64,000 bases of DNA from Agromyces bracchium (GCF_009709675.1 NZ_WMLB01000025.1:124001-188000); one strand, 5' to 3'. Positions 1-9,041 are shown, counted from the stretch's first letter. The notes: generated by a model from the letters alone, not told the origin. Translations and numbers: made by a program.

Positions 1-60
1 GCGCGCGTCGATGACGGCCTTCTTGTGCTTGGTCGTCGCCCACTTGGAATGCCCGGACAT
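1..60 (-). CDS. yebC: YebC/PmpR family transcriptional regulator, N-terminal fragment
   Basis: The first 20 codons read MSGHSKWATTKHKKAVIDAR, the near-invariant N-terminus of YebC/PmpR DNA-binding proteins. The rest lies beyond the left edge. Members of the family act as transcription factors or translation-associated factors; which applies here cannot be told from 20 residues. The ATG is preceded by GGGAG at a normal distance. It follows pdxS-pdxT on the same strand, the usual actinobacterial order pdxS-pdxT-yebC(-ruvC). Confidence 0.93.
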   Translation of the reverse strand, partial: MSGHSKWATTKHKKAVIDAR

Positions 61-65
61 GCGTC

Positions 66-98
66 TCCCGTAACGGTGATCAGTACCCCGACATTCTA
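66..98 (-). promoter_or_regulatory. yebC -10 element and ribosome binding site
   Basis: On the minus strand a TAGAAT hexamer (93-98) lies 32 nt upstream of the yebC ATG, and GGGAG (66-70) is the likely Shine-Dalgarno. This suggests yebC can be transcribed independently of pdxST through the 95-nt gap. No convincing -35 is seen, so this is a moderate inference. Confidence 0.4.
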
Positions 99-155
99 GG
101 CCAGCGCGCCCACGTCCCCCCGGCGCGCGCGCGGGCGGGCCCCGAGCGGCGTCCG

Positions 156-800
156 CTACGCCGCCGCGGCGACCGCCGAGCGCACCTTCGACAGGAAGTA
201 CTCGTGGAACCGGTGATCGCCCTCGATCTCCGGGTGGAAGCTGGTGCCGATCAGGTTCCCCTGCTCGACGGCGACGACCCGACCGTCGGCGAGCGCCGCG
301 AGAGGCCGCGCCTTCTCCCCCACCGACTCCACGACGGGACCGCGGATGAACACGGCGTGCACGGGCGCGTCGCCGAGCGCCGGCACGTCGAGCTCGGTCT
401 CGAACGACTCGTTCTGCGACCCGAACGCGTTGCGGCGCACGACGACGTCGAGCCCGCCGAGGTTCTGCTGGCCGTCGATCGCGCCGAGCAGCGTGTCGGC
501 GATCATGATGAGCCCGGCGCACGTGCCGTAGACCGGCATCCCCTCGGCGATGCGGCGCTTCAGCGGTTCGGCGACGCCGAAGGCCCGCGAGAGCTTGTCC
601 ATGACGGTCGACTCGCCGCCGGGGATCACGAGCCCGTCGATGCCCTCGACGTCCTCGGGCCGGCGGACGAGCACGACGCGCGCGCCGAGCTCGCCGAGCA
701 CGCGCGCGTGCTCGCGGAAGTCGCCCTGGAGGGCGAGGACGCCGACGGTCGGCCCCGCGGCATCCGTCGCCCCCACGGACTCGTCGCGGAGACTCACCAT
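156..800 (-). CDS. pdxT: Pyridoxal 5'-phosphate synthase glutaminase subunit PdxT
   Basis: 214 residues. PdxT is the class I glutamine amidotransferase subunit that releases ammonia from glutamine and channels it to PdxS for PLP synthesis. The triad is visible: Cys94 in GTCAG, His189 and Glu191 in HPE. The PGGES motif lies at 60-64 and the glycine-rich GDF start near residue 26. The ATG at 800 overlaps the pdxS stop (shared ATGGTGA), indicating translational coupling. The protein is about 15 residues longer than typical because of an N-terminal extension before GVLALQG. Confidence 0.96.
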   Translation of the reverse strand: MVSLRDESVGATDAAGPTVGVLALQGDFREHARVLGELGARVVLVRRPEDVEGIDGLVIPGGESTVMDKLSRAFGVAEPLKRRIAEGMPVYGTCAGLIMIADTLLGAIDGQQNLGGLDVVVRRNAFGSQNESFETELDVPALGDAPVHAVFIRGPVVESVGEKARPLAALADGRVVAVEQGNLIGTSFHPEIEGDHRFHEYFLSKVRSAVAAAA

Positions 801-1684
801 CCGCGCTCGGCGAGCCGGTGCGGGGCGGGCAGGTCGCCGACGTTGATGCCGACCATGGCCTCGCCGAGACCGCGCGACACCTCGGCGACCACCTTCGGGT
901 CGTCGTAGAACGTGGTCGCCTTGACGATCGCGGCCGCGCGCTGCTCGGGGTTGCCCGACTTGAAGATGCCGGAGCCCACGAACACGCCGTCGGCGCCGAG
1001 CTGCATCATCATCGCGGCATCCGCCGGAGTGGCCACGCCGCCCGCGGTGAAGAGGACGACGGGGAGCTTGCCGGTCTCGGCGACCTCGAGCACGAGGTCG
1101 TACGGCGCCTGCAGCTCCTTCGCGGCGACGTAGACCTCGTCGCGCGTCATCGACTTCAGCTGGTTGATCTCGGAGGTGATCTTGCGGATGTGCTTGGTCG
1201 CCTCGGAGACGTCGCCGGTGCCGGCCTCGCCCTTGGAGCGGATCATGGCCGCGCCCTCGTTGATGCGGCGCAGCGCCTCGCCGAGGTTGGTGGCACCGCA
1301 GACGAAGGGCGTGGTGAAGCCCCACTTGTCGATGTGGTTGACGTAATCGGCCGGCGAGAGCACCTCGGACTCGTCGATGTAGTCGACGTCGAGCGCCTGG
1401 AGCACCTGCGCCTCGACGAAGTGGCCGATGCGGGCCTTCGCCATGACCGGGATCGACACCTCGGCGATGATCGCCTCGATGAGGTCGGGATCGCTCATGC
1501 GGGCGACGCCGCCCTGGGCGCGGATGTCGGCGGGAACCCGCTCGAGCGCCATGACGGCGACGGCGCCGGCGTCCTCGGCGATGCGCGCCTGCTCGGGCGT
1601 GACGACGTCCATGATGACGCCGCCCTTCAGCATCTCGGCGAGGCCGCGCTTCACGCGGCTCGAGCCGGTCTCGGACGTGCTCAT
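794..1684 (-). CDS. pdxS: Pyridoxal 5'-phosphate synthase lyase subunit PdxS
   Basis: 296 residues, the standard length for PdxS, the (beta/alpha)8 lyase that makes PLP from ribose 5-phosphate (or ribulose 5-phosphate), glyceraldehyde 3-phosphate and ammonia. Asp26 (MDVV), Lys83 (MAKARIGH) and Lys151 (SKGEAGTG) match the catalytic Asp and the two imine-forming lysines of the family. It forms a two-gene unit with pdxT. It is transcribed divergently from pdxR, with a palindromic candidate operator in the shared 110-nt gap. Confidence 0.97.
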   Translation of the reverse strand: MSTSETGSSRVKRGLAEMLKGGVIMDVVTPEQARIAEDAGAVAVMALERVPADIRAQGGVARMSDPDLIEAIIAEVSIPVMAKARIGHFVEAQVLQALDVDYIDESEVLSPADYVNHIDKWGFTTPFVCGATNLGEALRRINEGAAMIRSKGEAGTGDVSEATKHIRKITSEINQLKSMTRDEVYVAAKELQAPYDLVLEVAETGKLPVVLFTAGGVATPADAAMMMQLGADGVFVGSGIFKSGNPEQRAAAIVKATTFYDDPKVVAEVSRGLGEAMVGINVGDLPAPHRLAERGW

Positions 1685-1738
1685 GGGTGGTTCCCTTCGA
1701 CGGATGGCGCGCGCTCGCGCAACTTCGCGGACAAGACG

Positions 1739-1767
1739 TTGGCTTGGCCTAGGCCAAAAGATAGCAT
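1739..1767. promoter_or_regulatory. Divergent pdxS/pdxR control region with perfect 14-bp palindrome
   Basis: The gap holds the perfect palindrome TTGGCCTAGGCCAA (1744-1757), preceded by a further TTGGC copy (1739-1743). On the plus strand TTGGCT (1739-1744) and TAGCAT (1762-1767), 17 bp apart, form a plausible promoter for pdxR with the palindrome in its spacer. A regulator bound there should block pdxR (autorepression) and could act on pdxS. That PdxR itself is the ligand-responsive binder is inferred from MocR/PdxR biology. Confidence 0.55.
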
Positions 1768-1794
1768 GGGCCGAGCCCTCCCTTCGGAACAGTG

Positions 1795-3147
1795 ATGGAT
1801 CGTGACATGACCCTCGAGATCACCGGCCGCTCGGCCGCCGACATCGCCGCGAGCGTCCGCGCGCTCATCGAGCGCGGCGTCCTGCTGCCGGGCGACCCGC
1901 TCCCGCCGGTGCGCGGCCTCGCCGACGACCTCGGCGTCAACCGCAACACGGCCGTCGCGGCCTACCGGCAACTCACCACGGCCGGCATGGTCGTCACCCG
2001 CGGCCGCGGCGGCACGCGCGTCGCCGACCGGTCGCCCGTCGCGCAGGAGGGGTTCGCCGCCGACAGCGTGCTCCGCGACGTCGCGACGGGCAACCCCGAC
2101 CCCGACCTCATCCCCGACCCGTCCCGCGCCCTCGCGGGCATGGCGGGCCGGCCGGTGCTCTACGGCGAGCCCGTCATCGACCCCGACCTCGAACGCTGGG
2201 CGGCGAAGTGGGTGGGCGCCGACCTCGCTCCGTCCGACGTGCGGCTCACGATCACGAGCGGCGCGGCCGATGCGGTCGACCGACTGCTCGCCCAGGCGCT
2301 CGTGCGCGACGACGCGGTCGCGCTCGAGGATCCGTGCTTCCTCACGAGCATCCACACGGTCCGGGTGGGCGGCTACCGCCCCGTCCCGATCCCGGTCGAC
2401 GACGAGGGCATGACCGTCGACGGGCTGCGCTCGGCGCTCGAGCAGGGCGTTCGCGCCGTGGTCTGCACGCCCCGCGCGCAGAACCCGACCGGCGCGAGCC
2501 TCTCCGATCGCCGCGCCGCCGACCTGCGCGAGGTGCTCGCCGATCACCCGTACGTCCTCGTCATCGAGGACGACCACTTCTCGATGCTCTCCCGGAGTCC
2601 GTACCGCTCGCTCATCGGCCCCGCCCACCGCCGCTGGGCGCTCGTTCGCTCGGTCTCGAAGTTCCTCGGGCCCGACATGTGCCTCGCGGTCACCGCGTCC
2701 GACCCCGAGACGGCCGATCGGCTCGCGATGCGGCTCACGCCCGGCACCACCTGGGTGAGCCACCTGCTCCAGCGTCTCGCGCTCGCGCTCGTGACCGACC
2801 CCGACATCGTCGCCGGCATCGAGGCCGCCGGCGCGCACTACGCCGAACGGAACGAGGCGTTCGCCGCACGGCTCACCGCGCTCGGACTGCCCGCGACGGC
2901 CGGCGACGGACTCAACCTCTGGGTCGCCCTGCCGATGCCCGCCCGCGACGTCTCCGAGCAGCTCATGCGCCGCGGCTGGCTCGTGCGAGCCGGCGACGAG
3001 TTCGTGCTGTCGGATGCCCCGGCCGCGCGCCGCCTGCGACTGACGGTGCACGACCTCGCCGACGCCGAGGCCGAGCGGCTCGCCGCCGACATCGCCGCCG
3101 CCGTCCGTGCCGCGGGCGGACGGCTCGCTCCGCCCGGGATGGAATGA
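1795..3147 (+). CDS. pdxR: MocR-type (GntR-HTH plus aminotransferase fold) regulator, probable PdxR
   Basis: 450 residues from the ATG at 1795 (GTG at 1792 and ATG at 1807 are alternatives). The N-terminal ~75 residues form a winged helix-turn-helix of the GntR type ([15 protein letters not shown]). The remainder is a class I aminotransferase-like domain with NPTG, an acidic IEDDHF strand and the PLP-binding lysine in SVSKFLG (near residue 289). MocR proteins next to pdxST sense PLP and control its synthesis. The divergent position and the adjacent pdxY support that role. The precise operator and the sign of regulation are not shown. Confidence 0.85.
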   Translation: MDRDMTLEITGRSAADIAASVRALIERGVLLPGDPLPPVRGLADDLGVNRNTAVAAYRQLTTAGMVVTRGRGGTRVADRSPVAQEGFAADSVLRDVATGNPDPDLIPDPSRALAGMAGRPVLYGEPVIDPDLERWAAKWVGADLAPSDVRLTITSGAADAVDRLLAQALVRDDAVALEDPCFLTSIHTVRVGGYRPVPIPVDDEGMTVDGLRSALEQGVRAVVCTPRAQNPTGASLSDRRAADLREVLADHPYVLVIEDDHFSMLSRSPYRSLIGPAHRRWALVRSVSKFLGPDMCLAVTASDPETADRLAMRLTPGTTWVSHLLQRLALALVTDPDIVAGIEAAGAHYAERNEAFAARLTALGLPATAGDGLNLWVALPMPARDVSEQLMRRGWLVRAGDEFVLSDAPAARRLRLTVHDLADAEAERLAADIAAAVRAAGGRLAPPGME

Positions 3148-3154
3148 TCGAGGG

Positions 3155-4006
3155 GTGAAGGTCCTCTCGATCCAGTCCGCCGTGGCCTACGGCCACGTCG
3201 GCAACTCCGCGGCCGTGTTCCCGCTCCAGCGCATCGGCGTCGAGGTCATGCCCGTCTACACGGTCAACTTCTCGAACCACACCGGCTACGGCGCATGGCG
3301 GGGTCCGCTGATCGCACCGAACGACGTCGCCGACGTCATCTCCGGCATCGAGGACCGCGGGGCCTTCCCCGACATCGACGTCGTCCTCTCCGGGTACCAG
3401 GGCTCCGAGGGCATCGCCGACGTCATCCTCGACGCCGTCGCCCGCATCAAGGCCGCGAACCCCGCCGCCATCTACTCGTGCGACCCGGTCATGGGCAATG
3501 CGAAGAGCGGATGCTTCGTCGCGCCGGCGATCCCGGTGCTGCTCCGCGATCGCGTGGTGCCGGCCGCCGACCTCATCACGCCGAACCAGTTCGAGCTCGG
3601 CTACCTCACGGGCACCGAGCCCGACTCGCTCGAGTCGACGCTCGAGTCCGTCAACCTCGCGCGGGCCATGGGCCCGCGAGCCGTGCTCGTCACGAGCGTC
3701 GAGCGTTCCGACCGCGGGAACGGCACCATCGAGATGCTCGCGGTCGACGACGACGGTGCATGGATCGTGGAGACGCCGCGCCTGCCGATGAAGGCGAACG
3801 GGTCGGGGGATGTCACGGCCGCACTCTTCACGGCGCACCACCGCCGCACCGGCGACGCCTCCGCCGCGCTCGCACGCACCGCGTCGAGCGTCTTCGACCT
3901 GCTCGCGAACACCCACGAGTCGGGTGAGCGCGAGCTGCGGCTCGTCGAGTCTCAGGAGTCGTACGCGAATCCGCGCATGCAGTTCGAGGTCCGTCAGGTC
4001 CGCTGA
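3155..4006 (+). CDS. pdxY: Pyridoxal kinase PdxY
   Basis: 283 residues from a GTG start eight bases after pdxR. Ribokinase-fold kinase that phosphorylates pyridoxal in vitamin B6 salvage. Diagnostic features are GNSAAVFPLQ near residue 16, NHTGYG at 41-46, ITPNQFELGYLTG near 141, and the catalytic Asp219 in NGSGD. The tight spacing to pdxR suggests co-transcription, so de novo synthesis (pdxST), its regulator and the salvage kinase are neighbours. Confidence 0.93.
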   Translation: MKVLSIQSAVAYGHVGNSAAVFPLQRIGVEVMPVYTVNFSNHTGYGAWRGPLIAPNDVADVISGIEDRGAFPDIDVVLSGYQGSEGIADVILDAVARIKAANPAAIYSCDPVMGNAKSGCFVAPAIPVLLRDRVVPAADLITPNQFELGYLTGTEPDSLESTLESVNLARAMGPRAVLVTSVERSDRGNGTIEMLAVDDDGAWIVETPRLPMKANGSGDVTAALFTAHHRRTGDASAALARTASSVFDLLANTHESGERELRLVESQESYANPRMQFEVRQVR

Positions 4007-4016
4007 CCCACCCGCA

Positions 4017-4073
4017 CGGTGGTCGACTCGGCGCGCAGCGCCGTATCGAGGCAATGCACGAGGTCGACCACCG
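4017..4073. terminator. Nested inverted repeat between convergent pdxY and HIT gene
   Basis: Perfect 11-bp arms CGGTGGTCGAC (4017-4027) and GTCGACCACCG (4063-4073) enclose a second perfect hairpin, CGGCGC-gca-GCGCCG (4029-4043). It lies exactly between two convergent genes and is a likely bidirectional terminator. It lacks a U-tract, as is common in high-GC actinobacteria. Confidence 0.6.
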
Positions 4074-4085
4074 AAGGGACGCCGC

Positions 4086-4649
4086 TCAGCGCGGCCAGGC
4101 CTCCGCGATCTCCTCGCGCACCTCGCCGAGCAGGCGCGGCAGCGCCTTCGTGCCCGCGATGATCGGGAAGAAGTTCGAGTCGAGCGCCCAGCGCGGCACG
4201 ATGTGCTGGTGCAGGTGCTCGGCGATCCCGGCACCCGCGATGCGCCCCTGGTTCATTCCGATGTTGAATCCGTCGCAGCGCGAGACCTCTTTCACGGTGC
4301 GCATCGCGACCTGCGTGAGTTCGCCGATCTCGGCGACCTCGTCGGCGGTGGCCTCGTCGTACGTGGCGATGTGGCGGTACGGGCAGACGAGCAGGTGCCC
4401 GCTGTTGTAGGGGTAGAGGTTCAGCAGCACGTAGGCGTGCTCCCCGCGCGCCACGATGAGCGATTGCTCGTCGCTCAGCTGCGGTGCTCGGCAGAACGGG
4501 CAGGCGTGCTCGTCGGGCTGCTGCCCGTGCTGGATGTAGACGAGGCGGTGCGGGGTCCAGAGCCGCTGGAACGCGTCGGGCACGCCGGCCAGGTCGGCCG
4601 CGGCATCCGTCGGCACGCCGTCGAACTCGTCGGAATGGTACGAGGTCAT
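4086..4649 (-). CDS. HIT-domain nucleotide hydrolase/phosphorylase (Rv2613c-like)
   Basis: 187 residues. The histidine triad is HLHQHI at 145-150, and CPFC at 50-53 with downstream histidines fits the zinc site of HIT-fold GalT-like enzymes. The mycobacterial homologue, next to thrS, is described as an Ap4A phosphorylase, so turnover of diadenosine tetraphosphate is the likely role. The ATG overlaps the thrS stop by four bases (ATGA), so the two are translationally coupled. Confidence 0.88.
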   Translation of the reverse strand: MTSYHSDEFDGVPTDAAADLAGVPDAFQRLWTPHRLVYIQHGQQPDEHACPFCRAPQLSDEQSLIVARGEHAYVLLNLYPYNSGHLLVCPYRHIATYDEATADEVAEIGELTQVAMRTVKEVSRCDGFNIGMNQGRIAGAGIAEHLHQHIVPRWALDSNFFPIIAGTKALPRLLGEVREEIAEAWPR

Positions 4650-6601
4650 GCGAACAGGTCGTCCCTGGTGGTCACCTGTCGGCGATCGGCGATCGCCTCG
4701 AGGATGCGGCGCTCGGCGTCGGCGATCGGCACGCCGTTCTCCTGGGTGCCGTCGCGGAACCGGAAGCTCACGGTCTCGGCGGTGCGGTCGTTCTCGCCCG
4801 CGATGAGCTGGATCGGCACCTTCTGGGTCGTGTGGGTGCGGATCTTCTTCTGCATGCGGTCGTCGCTCGTGTCGAGCTCCGTTCGCACGGCCGACCCGGC
4901 GAGCTGCGTGAGGATGCCGCCGAGGTAGGGCGCGTACTCGTCGGCGACGGGGATGCCGACGACCTGCACCGGCGAGAGCCAGAGCGGGAACGCGCCGGCG
5001 TAGTGCTCGGTGAGCACGCCGAAGAACCGCTCGATCGACCCGAACTTCGCCGAGTGGATCATGACGGGTTGCTGGTGGGTGCCGTCGGCCGCGGTGTACT
5101 CGAGGCCGAAGCCCTCGGGCTGGTTGAAGTCGTACTGGATGGTCGACATCTGCCAGGTCCGGCCGATCGCGTCGCGCGCCTGCACCGAGATCTTCGGCCC
5201 GTAGAAGGCGGCGCCGCCAGGGTCGGGCACGAGCTCGAGGCCCGACCGCTCGGCGACGTCGCGCAGGACGTTCGTCGCGACCTCCCACTGCTCGTCGGTG
5301 CCCTTGAACTTGTCGGAGTCCGCGTCGCGCGTGGAGAGCTCGAGGTAGAAGTCGTCGAGGCCGAAGTCGCGCAGCAGCCCGAGCACGAAATTCAGCAGGT
5401 GCTCGATCTCGGCGGGCGCCTGTTCTGGCGTCACGTAGCTGTGCGAGTCGTCCTGGGTGAGCCCTCGCACGCGCGTCAGGCCCTGCACGACGCCCGACTT
5501 CTCGTAGCGGTAGACGGTGCCGAACTCGAAGAACCGCAGCGGGAGTTCGCGGTACGAGCGCCCGCGCGAGCGGTAGATGAGGTTCTGCATCGGGCAGTTC
5601 ATCGCCTTGAGGTAGTACTCGCTGTTCTCGAGCTCCATCGGCGGGAACATCGTGTCCTTGTAGTACGGCAGGTGGCCCGACAGCTCGAAGACGTGCGCCT
5701 TCGTGATGTGCGGCGTCGAGACGTACTGGAAGCCCTCCTCGATGTGGCGCCGGCGGACGTAGTCCTCCATCTCGCGCTTGATCACCCCGCCCTTGGGGTG
5801 GAACACGGGAAGGCCCGACCCGATCTCGTCGGGGAAGCTGAACAGGTCGAGCTCGACGCCGAGCTTGCGGTGGTCGCGGCGCTGCGCCTCCTCGAGGCGG
5901 TGCTGGTAGGCGCGCAGTTCGTCCTTGGTGGGCCACGCGGTGCCGTAGATCCGCTGCAACTGCGGGTTCTTCTCCGACCCGCGCCAGTAGGCGGCCGCGA
6001 CGCGCATGAGCGCCCAGCCGTTGCCGATCATGCGAGTGTTCGGCAGGTGCGGCCCGCGGCAGAGGTCCTTCCAGGCGACCTCGCCGGTCTTCGGGTCGAC
6101 GTTGTCGTAGATGGTGAGCTCGGCGCCGCCGACCTCGACCGACTCGTTGTCGTCCTGCCCGCCCTCTCCACCCGTCGGGTGGCCCTTCAGCCCGATGAGC
6201 TCGAGCTTGTACGGCTCGGCGGCGAGCTCGGCGCGCGCCTCGTCGTCGGTGACGACGCGGCGCACGAAGCGCTGGCCCGAGCGGATGATCCGCGCCATCT
6301 CCTTGTCGAGCACCTTCAGGTCCTCCGGGGTGAACGGCTCGGCGACGTCGAAGTCGTAGTAGAAGCCGTCGGTGACGGGCGGGCCGATGCCGAGCTTCGC
6401 GTCGGGGTTGACCTTCTGCACGGCCTGGGCGAGGACATGCGCGGTCGAGTGGCGCAGGATCGCCAGCCCGTCGGGCGAGTCGATCGTGACCGGCTCGACG
6501 ACGTCGGCGTCGGTCACCGTCCTCGCGAGGTCCGTGAGCTCGCCGTTGACGCGCATCGCGACAACGGATCGATCGGTGAAGAGCTCGAAGCCGTCGGCCA
6601 A
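4646..6601 (-). CDS. thrS: Threonine--tRNA ligase
   Basis: 651 residues from a TTG start, chosen because AGGGGAG lies about 10 nt upstream and the N-terminal TGS-type region is then complete. Editing-domain motifs are intact: HSTAH (51-55) and CRGPH (181-185). The zinc ligands of the catalytic domain can be assigned as Cys336, His387 and His516. Around them the sequence departs from what I recall as common: NCPMQN (Gln339 instead of His), VVQGLTR (Gln373 instead of His), TQDDSH (Ser386) and IHSAKFGS (Ser517 instead of Arg). It forms an operon with the HIT gene. Confidence 0.95.
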   Translation of the reverse strand: MADGFELFTDRSVVAMRVNGELTDLARTVTDADVVEPVTIDSPDGLAILRHSTAHVLAQAVQKVNPDAKLGIGPPVTDGFYYDFDVAEPFTPEDLKVLDKEMARIIRSGQRFVRRVVTDDEARAELAAEPYKLELIGLKGHPTGGEGGQDDNESVEVGGAELTIYDNVDPKTGEVAWKDLCRGPHLPNTRMIGNGWALMRVAAAYWRGSEKNPQLQRIYGTAWPTKDELRAYQHRLEEAQRRDHRKLGVELDLFSFPDEIGSGLPVFHPKGGVIKREMEDYVRRRHIEEGFQYVSTPHITKAHVFELSGHLPYYKDTMFPPMELENSEYYLKAMNCPMQNLIYRSRGRSYRELPLRFFEFGTVYRYEKSGVVQGLTRVRGLTQDDSHSYVTPEQAPAEIEHLLNFVLGLLRDFGLDDFYLELSTRDADSDKFKGTDEQWEVATNVLRDVAERSGLELVPDPGGAAFYGPKISVQARDAIGRTWQMSTIQYDFNQPEGFGLEYTAADGTHQQPVMIHSAKFGSIERFFGVLTEHYAGAFPLWLSPVQVVGIPVADEYAPYLGGILTQLAGSAVRTELDTSDDRMQKKIRTHTTQKVPIQLIAGENDRTAETVSFRFRDGTQENGVPIADAERRILEAIADRRQVTTRDDLFA

Positions 6602-6721
6602 GTGGATCCACTCCCCTGCAGTGTGAGACGCAACCCCTCAACTGTAGTCGCGCGCGGCGAGCGCGGAGTTCGAGGTCATCGACCGCGGCGGCGGCGACTC
6701 GAGCGGCGTGGACACGTCGGG

Positions 6722-7753
6722 TCACCCGGCAGCGCGGATCTCCACGTGGTCGGTGAACGAGCCGACCGCGGCGCGGAAGTCGAGGTCGAGCGCCTCCTCC
6801 GACACCCGGACCTCGAGGTTCCCCCACGAGGGGTCGGCGTTCGCCCCCGACCACGCCGCGAAGTACGGCGCGTCGGTGTCGTCCGAACGGATGTCTCGAA
6901 GCGTCGTGCCGCCCGTCCCCACCGTCACGAACACCGTTCCGTCGCCCTGCACGAGGTCATCGCCGCCATCGGCCACGCACGCGGCCGTGATGTCCTCCGG
7001 CGCGACCGACGGGCATTCCTCGCCGACGGCGAGCTGCGCCGTCCTCTGGTAGAGGTGCTCGTGTCCGCCGATGACGAGGTCGACGCCGCTCTCGACCAGC
7101 ATGTCCACGAGCTCGGGACCGGGGTCGCAGTCGTAGTTCCCGACCGAGAGGCACGGCTTGTGCATGCCGACGACCACCCACGGGATCCCCGCGCTGCGGG
7201 CGTCCTCGATCGCCTGCAGCGTCCAGTCGTACCGCTCTGAGCCGCGGTCGTAGGTCCACGTGCCGTCGGGGAAGGTGATCCCGGGCGAGATCATCACGAG
7301 CCTGACGAGGGGCGCATCGGCCGGCAGGTCGACGGCGTACTGGCGGGCGTAGTCGCCGAAGAGCCCGTCGAGCCGGTTCGGGAGGCATTCGGCGAATGCG
7401 GCGATGTCGCCGTTCAGGCCGTCCGACTCGTGGTTCCCGGCGAGGAGCTCGACGGGCACGGCGTCGCCGACGTGGCCCGTGACGAAGTCGCACCACTCCC
7501 CCTCCGCACCGGGCTCCCCGTACGACAGGTCGCCGAGGGCGAAGTGCGCATCGGGATCGAGCCGGCCGACGTCGGCGAGCGTCGCGGCCGATTCGTCGGT
7601 CATGCCGATATCCCCCGACGCGGTGAAGGTGATCGATCGGCCGTCGGTCCCGGCGGGTTCCCCGCCCGGACTTCCCGGTCCGAGGCATCCGGTGAGCGCG
7701 AGGACCGCCGCCGCGCCGGCTGCGATGGCTGCACCACGCCGCATCGACCTCAT
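6722..7753 (-). CDS. Secreted lipoprotein, calcineurin-like/purple acid phosphatase-like metallophosphoesterase
   Basis: 343 residues from the ATG at 7753, preceded by GGGAGGG at good spacing. A lipoprotein signal peptide ends in LTGC (Cys23). The dinuclear-metal motifs appear in order: GDIG (47-50), GDLSYG (74-79), GNHES (106-110), GMHKP and GGHEHLYQR. The last resembles the GHxHxYxR motif of purple acid phosphatases. It is probably an outer-surface phosphatase or nucleotidase; substrate unknown. It is divergent from the lysyl-oxidase-like gene, with 157 bp between them. Confidence 0.85.
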   Translation of the reverse strand: MRSMRRGAAIAAGAAAVLALTGCLGPGSPGGEPAGTDGRSITFTASGDIGMTDESAATLADVGRLDPDAHFALGDLSYGEPGAEGEWCDFVTGHVGDAVPVELLAGNHESDGLNGDIAAFAECLPNRLDGLFGDYARQYAVDLPADAPLVRLVMISPGITFPDGTWTYDRGSERYDWTLQAIEDARSAGIPWVVVGMHKPCLSVGNYDCDPGPELVDMLVESGVDLVIGGHEHLYQRTAQLAVGEECPSVAPEDITAACVADGGDDLVQGDGTVFVTVGTGGTTLRDIRSDDTDAPYFAAWSGANADPSWGNLEVRVSEEALDLDFRAAVGSFTDHVEIRAAG

Positions 7754-7910
7754 GCGCACCCTCCCGTCGCGGCACCGCTGGCGGGCCGGCTCCGTGCAGC
7801 GTACCGCCGCCGCCGGGCCTCCCCCGAACGGGACCTTGCGGTGCGGATGCCGCGACTGCCACGCTCCACCCGAGGAGGCGAGTCGAGGTTTCCTCAGAAC
7901 GGAGCGAGTA

Positions 7911-8759
7911 ATGAGGCGAACATCCGTCCTCTCCGCCGCGACCCTCGCGGCGCTCCTGGTCGTCGTGGGCGGAGCCGCTGCCCAGGCGCAGGACCTCGAG
8001 GTCCCCGACCTTCCCGCCGGGGCACTCCTGCCGGACGTCATCGAGGAGGTCCCTCACCACCTGCAGATCCAGAACACGCAGCAACGTGAGTCGCTCCGGT
8101 TCTCCACGACGCACATCAACGTCGGCGCGGGCAACCTCCAGATCCGCGGCGGCGGCCAGGTCGAGCCGTGCGAGATCGACGGCCAGGTGTACGCGGAGTG
8201 CACGATCGCGACGCAGGAGATCCTCGATTCCAACGGCCAGATCGTCGCCACGCACGATGCCGGCGCCGCCGTCTACCACCCCGAGCACAACCACTGGCAC
8301 CAGTCGTCGGTGGCCCTCTTCGACATCCGGAGCCCAGGTCCAGGCGACGACCCCGACGACCCGGCGAACATGAGCATGATCTGGACGGAGGGGGTGAAGA
8401 TCACCTTCTGCTTCGTGGACATCGAGTTCATCGGCACGACCGGAGCACAGAAGAAGGACAAGCCGCGCACCTACTTCGAGTGCAACGGCGACCTCCAGGG
8501 TCTCGCGTCGTGGTGGGCCGACTCGTACCACCAGTCGACGCCGCTGCAGGAACTCGACGTGACCGACATCCCGGACGGCGAGTACTACCTCACCCACCTC
8601 GCCGACCCGGACGACCACTGGATCGAGTCCGACGAGACCAACAACTTCACGTGGGTGAAGTTCCGCCTCACGAGGACGAGTGCGAACGCGAAGGTCGAGG
8701 TGCTCGCCCACTCGCCGTGCGACCCCGTGGTGATCTGCGGGTTCGGCGGCAACCCCTGA
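7911..8759 (+). CDS. Secreted lysyl oxidase family protein
   Basis: 282 residues with an N-terminal signal peptide (hydrophobic 8-26, AQAQD cleavage region). The copper talon HxHxH is at 126-130 (HNHWH). Comparison with animal lysyl oxidases aligns GVKITFCFVD with the region holding the lysine precursor of the LTQ cofactor (Lys163). GLASWWADSY aligns with the region holding its tyrosine (Tyr206), with no gap between that tyrosine and the DVTDIPDGEY block. The C-terminal ESDETNN also matches. This suggests a real quinone-copper amine oxidase, although bacterial substrates are unknown. GGAGCG precedes the ATG. Confidence 0.82.
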   Translation: MRRTSVLSAATLAALLVVVGGAAAQAQDLEVPDLPAGALLPDVIEEVPHHLQIQNTQQRESLRFSTTHINVGAGNLQIRGGGQVEPCEIDGQVYAECTIATQEILDSNGQIVATHDAGAAVYHPEHNHWHQSSVALFDIRSPGPGDDPDDPANMSMIWTEGVKITFCFVDIEFIGTTGAQKKDKPRTYFECNGDLQGLASWWADSYHQSTPLQELDVTDIPDGEYYLTHLADPDDHWIESDETNNFTWVKFRLTRTSANAKVEVLAHSPCDPVVICGFGGNP

Positions 8760-8777
8760 GCCCGCATCGGAGAGACG

Positions 8778-8809
8778 ACGAAGGCCCCGGCTGCTGCCGG
8801 GGCCTTCGT
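8778..8809. terminator. Strong bidirectional hairpin terminator
   Basis: A perfect 13-bp stem ACGAAGGCCCCGG / CCGGGGCCTTCGT with loop CTGCTG lies between the end of the lysyl-oxidase gene (+) and the end of tRNA-Val (-). It is placed to stop transcription from both sides. Confidence 0.8.
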
Positions 8810-8811
8810 AC

Positions 8812-8886
8812 TGGTGGGCGATACTGGGATCGAACCAGTGACCTCTTCCGTGTCAGGGAAGCGCGCTACCGCTGCGCCAATCGCCC
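8812..8886 (-). tRNA. tRNA-Val (anticodon GAC)
   Basis: The acceptor stem GGGCGAT/ATCGCCC, the T-loop GGTTCGATCC and the anticodon loop CTGACAC are readable. CCA is encoded. It is last in a Gly-Cys-Val tRNA cluster on the minus strand. Confidence 0.95.
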
Positions 8887-8918
8887 GGGGTGTGAGTGAG
8901 CTCCAGGAGCCCGTCTCG

Positions 8919-8989
8919 AGGTGGATACGGGATTCGAACCCGTGTATACGGCTTTGCAGGCCGCTGCCTCGCCTCTCGGCCAATCCACC
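8919..8989 (-). tRNA. tRNA-Cys (anticodon GCA)
   Basis: Acceptor stem GGTGGAT/ATCCACC, anticodon loop CTGCAAA in stem CGGC/GCCG, T-loop GGTTCGAATCC and discriminator U, as expected for cysteine. CCA is not encoded. Confidence 0.95.
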
Positions 8990-9015
8990 GTTGCTTGGGT
9001 TCACCACCAAAGAAC

Positions 9016-9035
9016 AAACCGGCTTTCGCCGGCTT
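9016..9035 (-). terminator. Small hairpin between tRNA-Gly and tRNA-Cys
   Basis: Arms AAACCGGC / GCCGGCTT (one mismatch) close on a TTTC tetraloop. On the minus strand it is followed by GTTCTTT. It may be a weak terminator or a tRNA processing structure. Confidence 0.45.
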
Positions 9036-9041
9036 GGTCAG

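Noticed and set aside
6602..6721. Possible T-box or other riboswitch upstream of thrS
   Set aside because: The 120-nt leader shows no T-box sequence, specifier hairpin or terminator/antiterminator pair.
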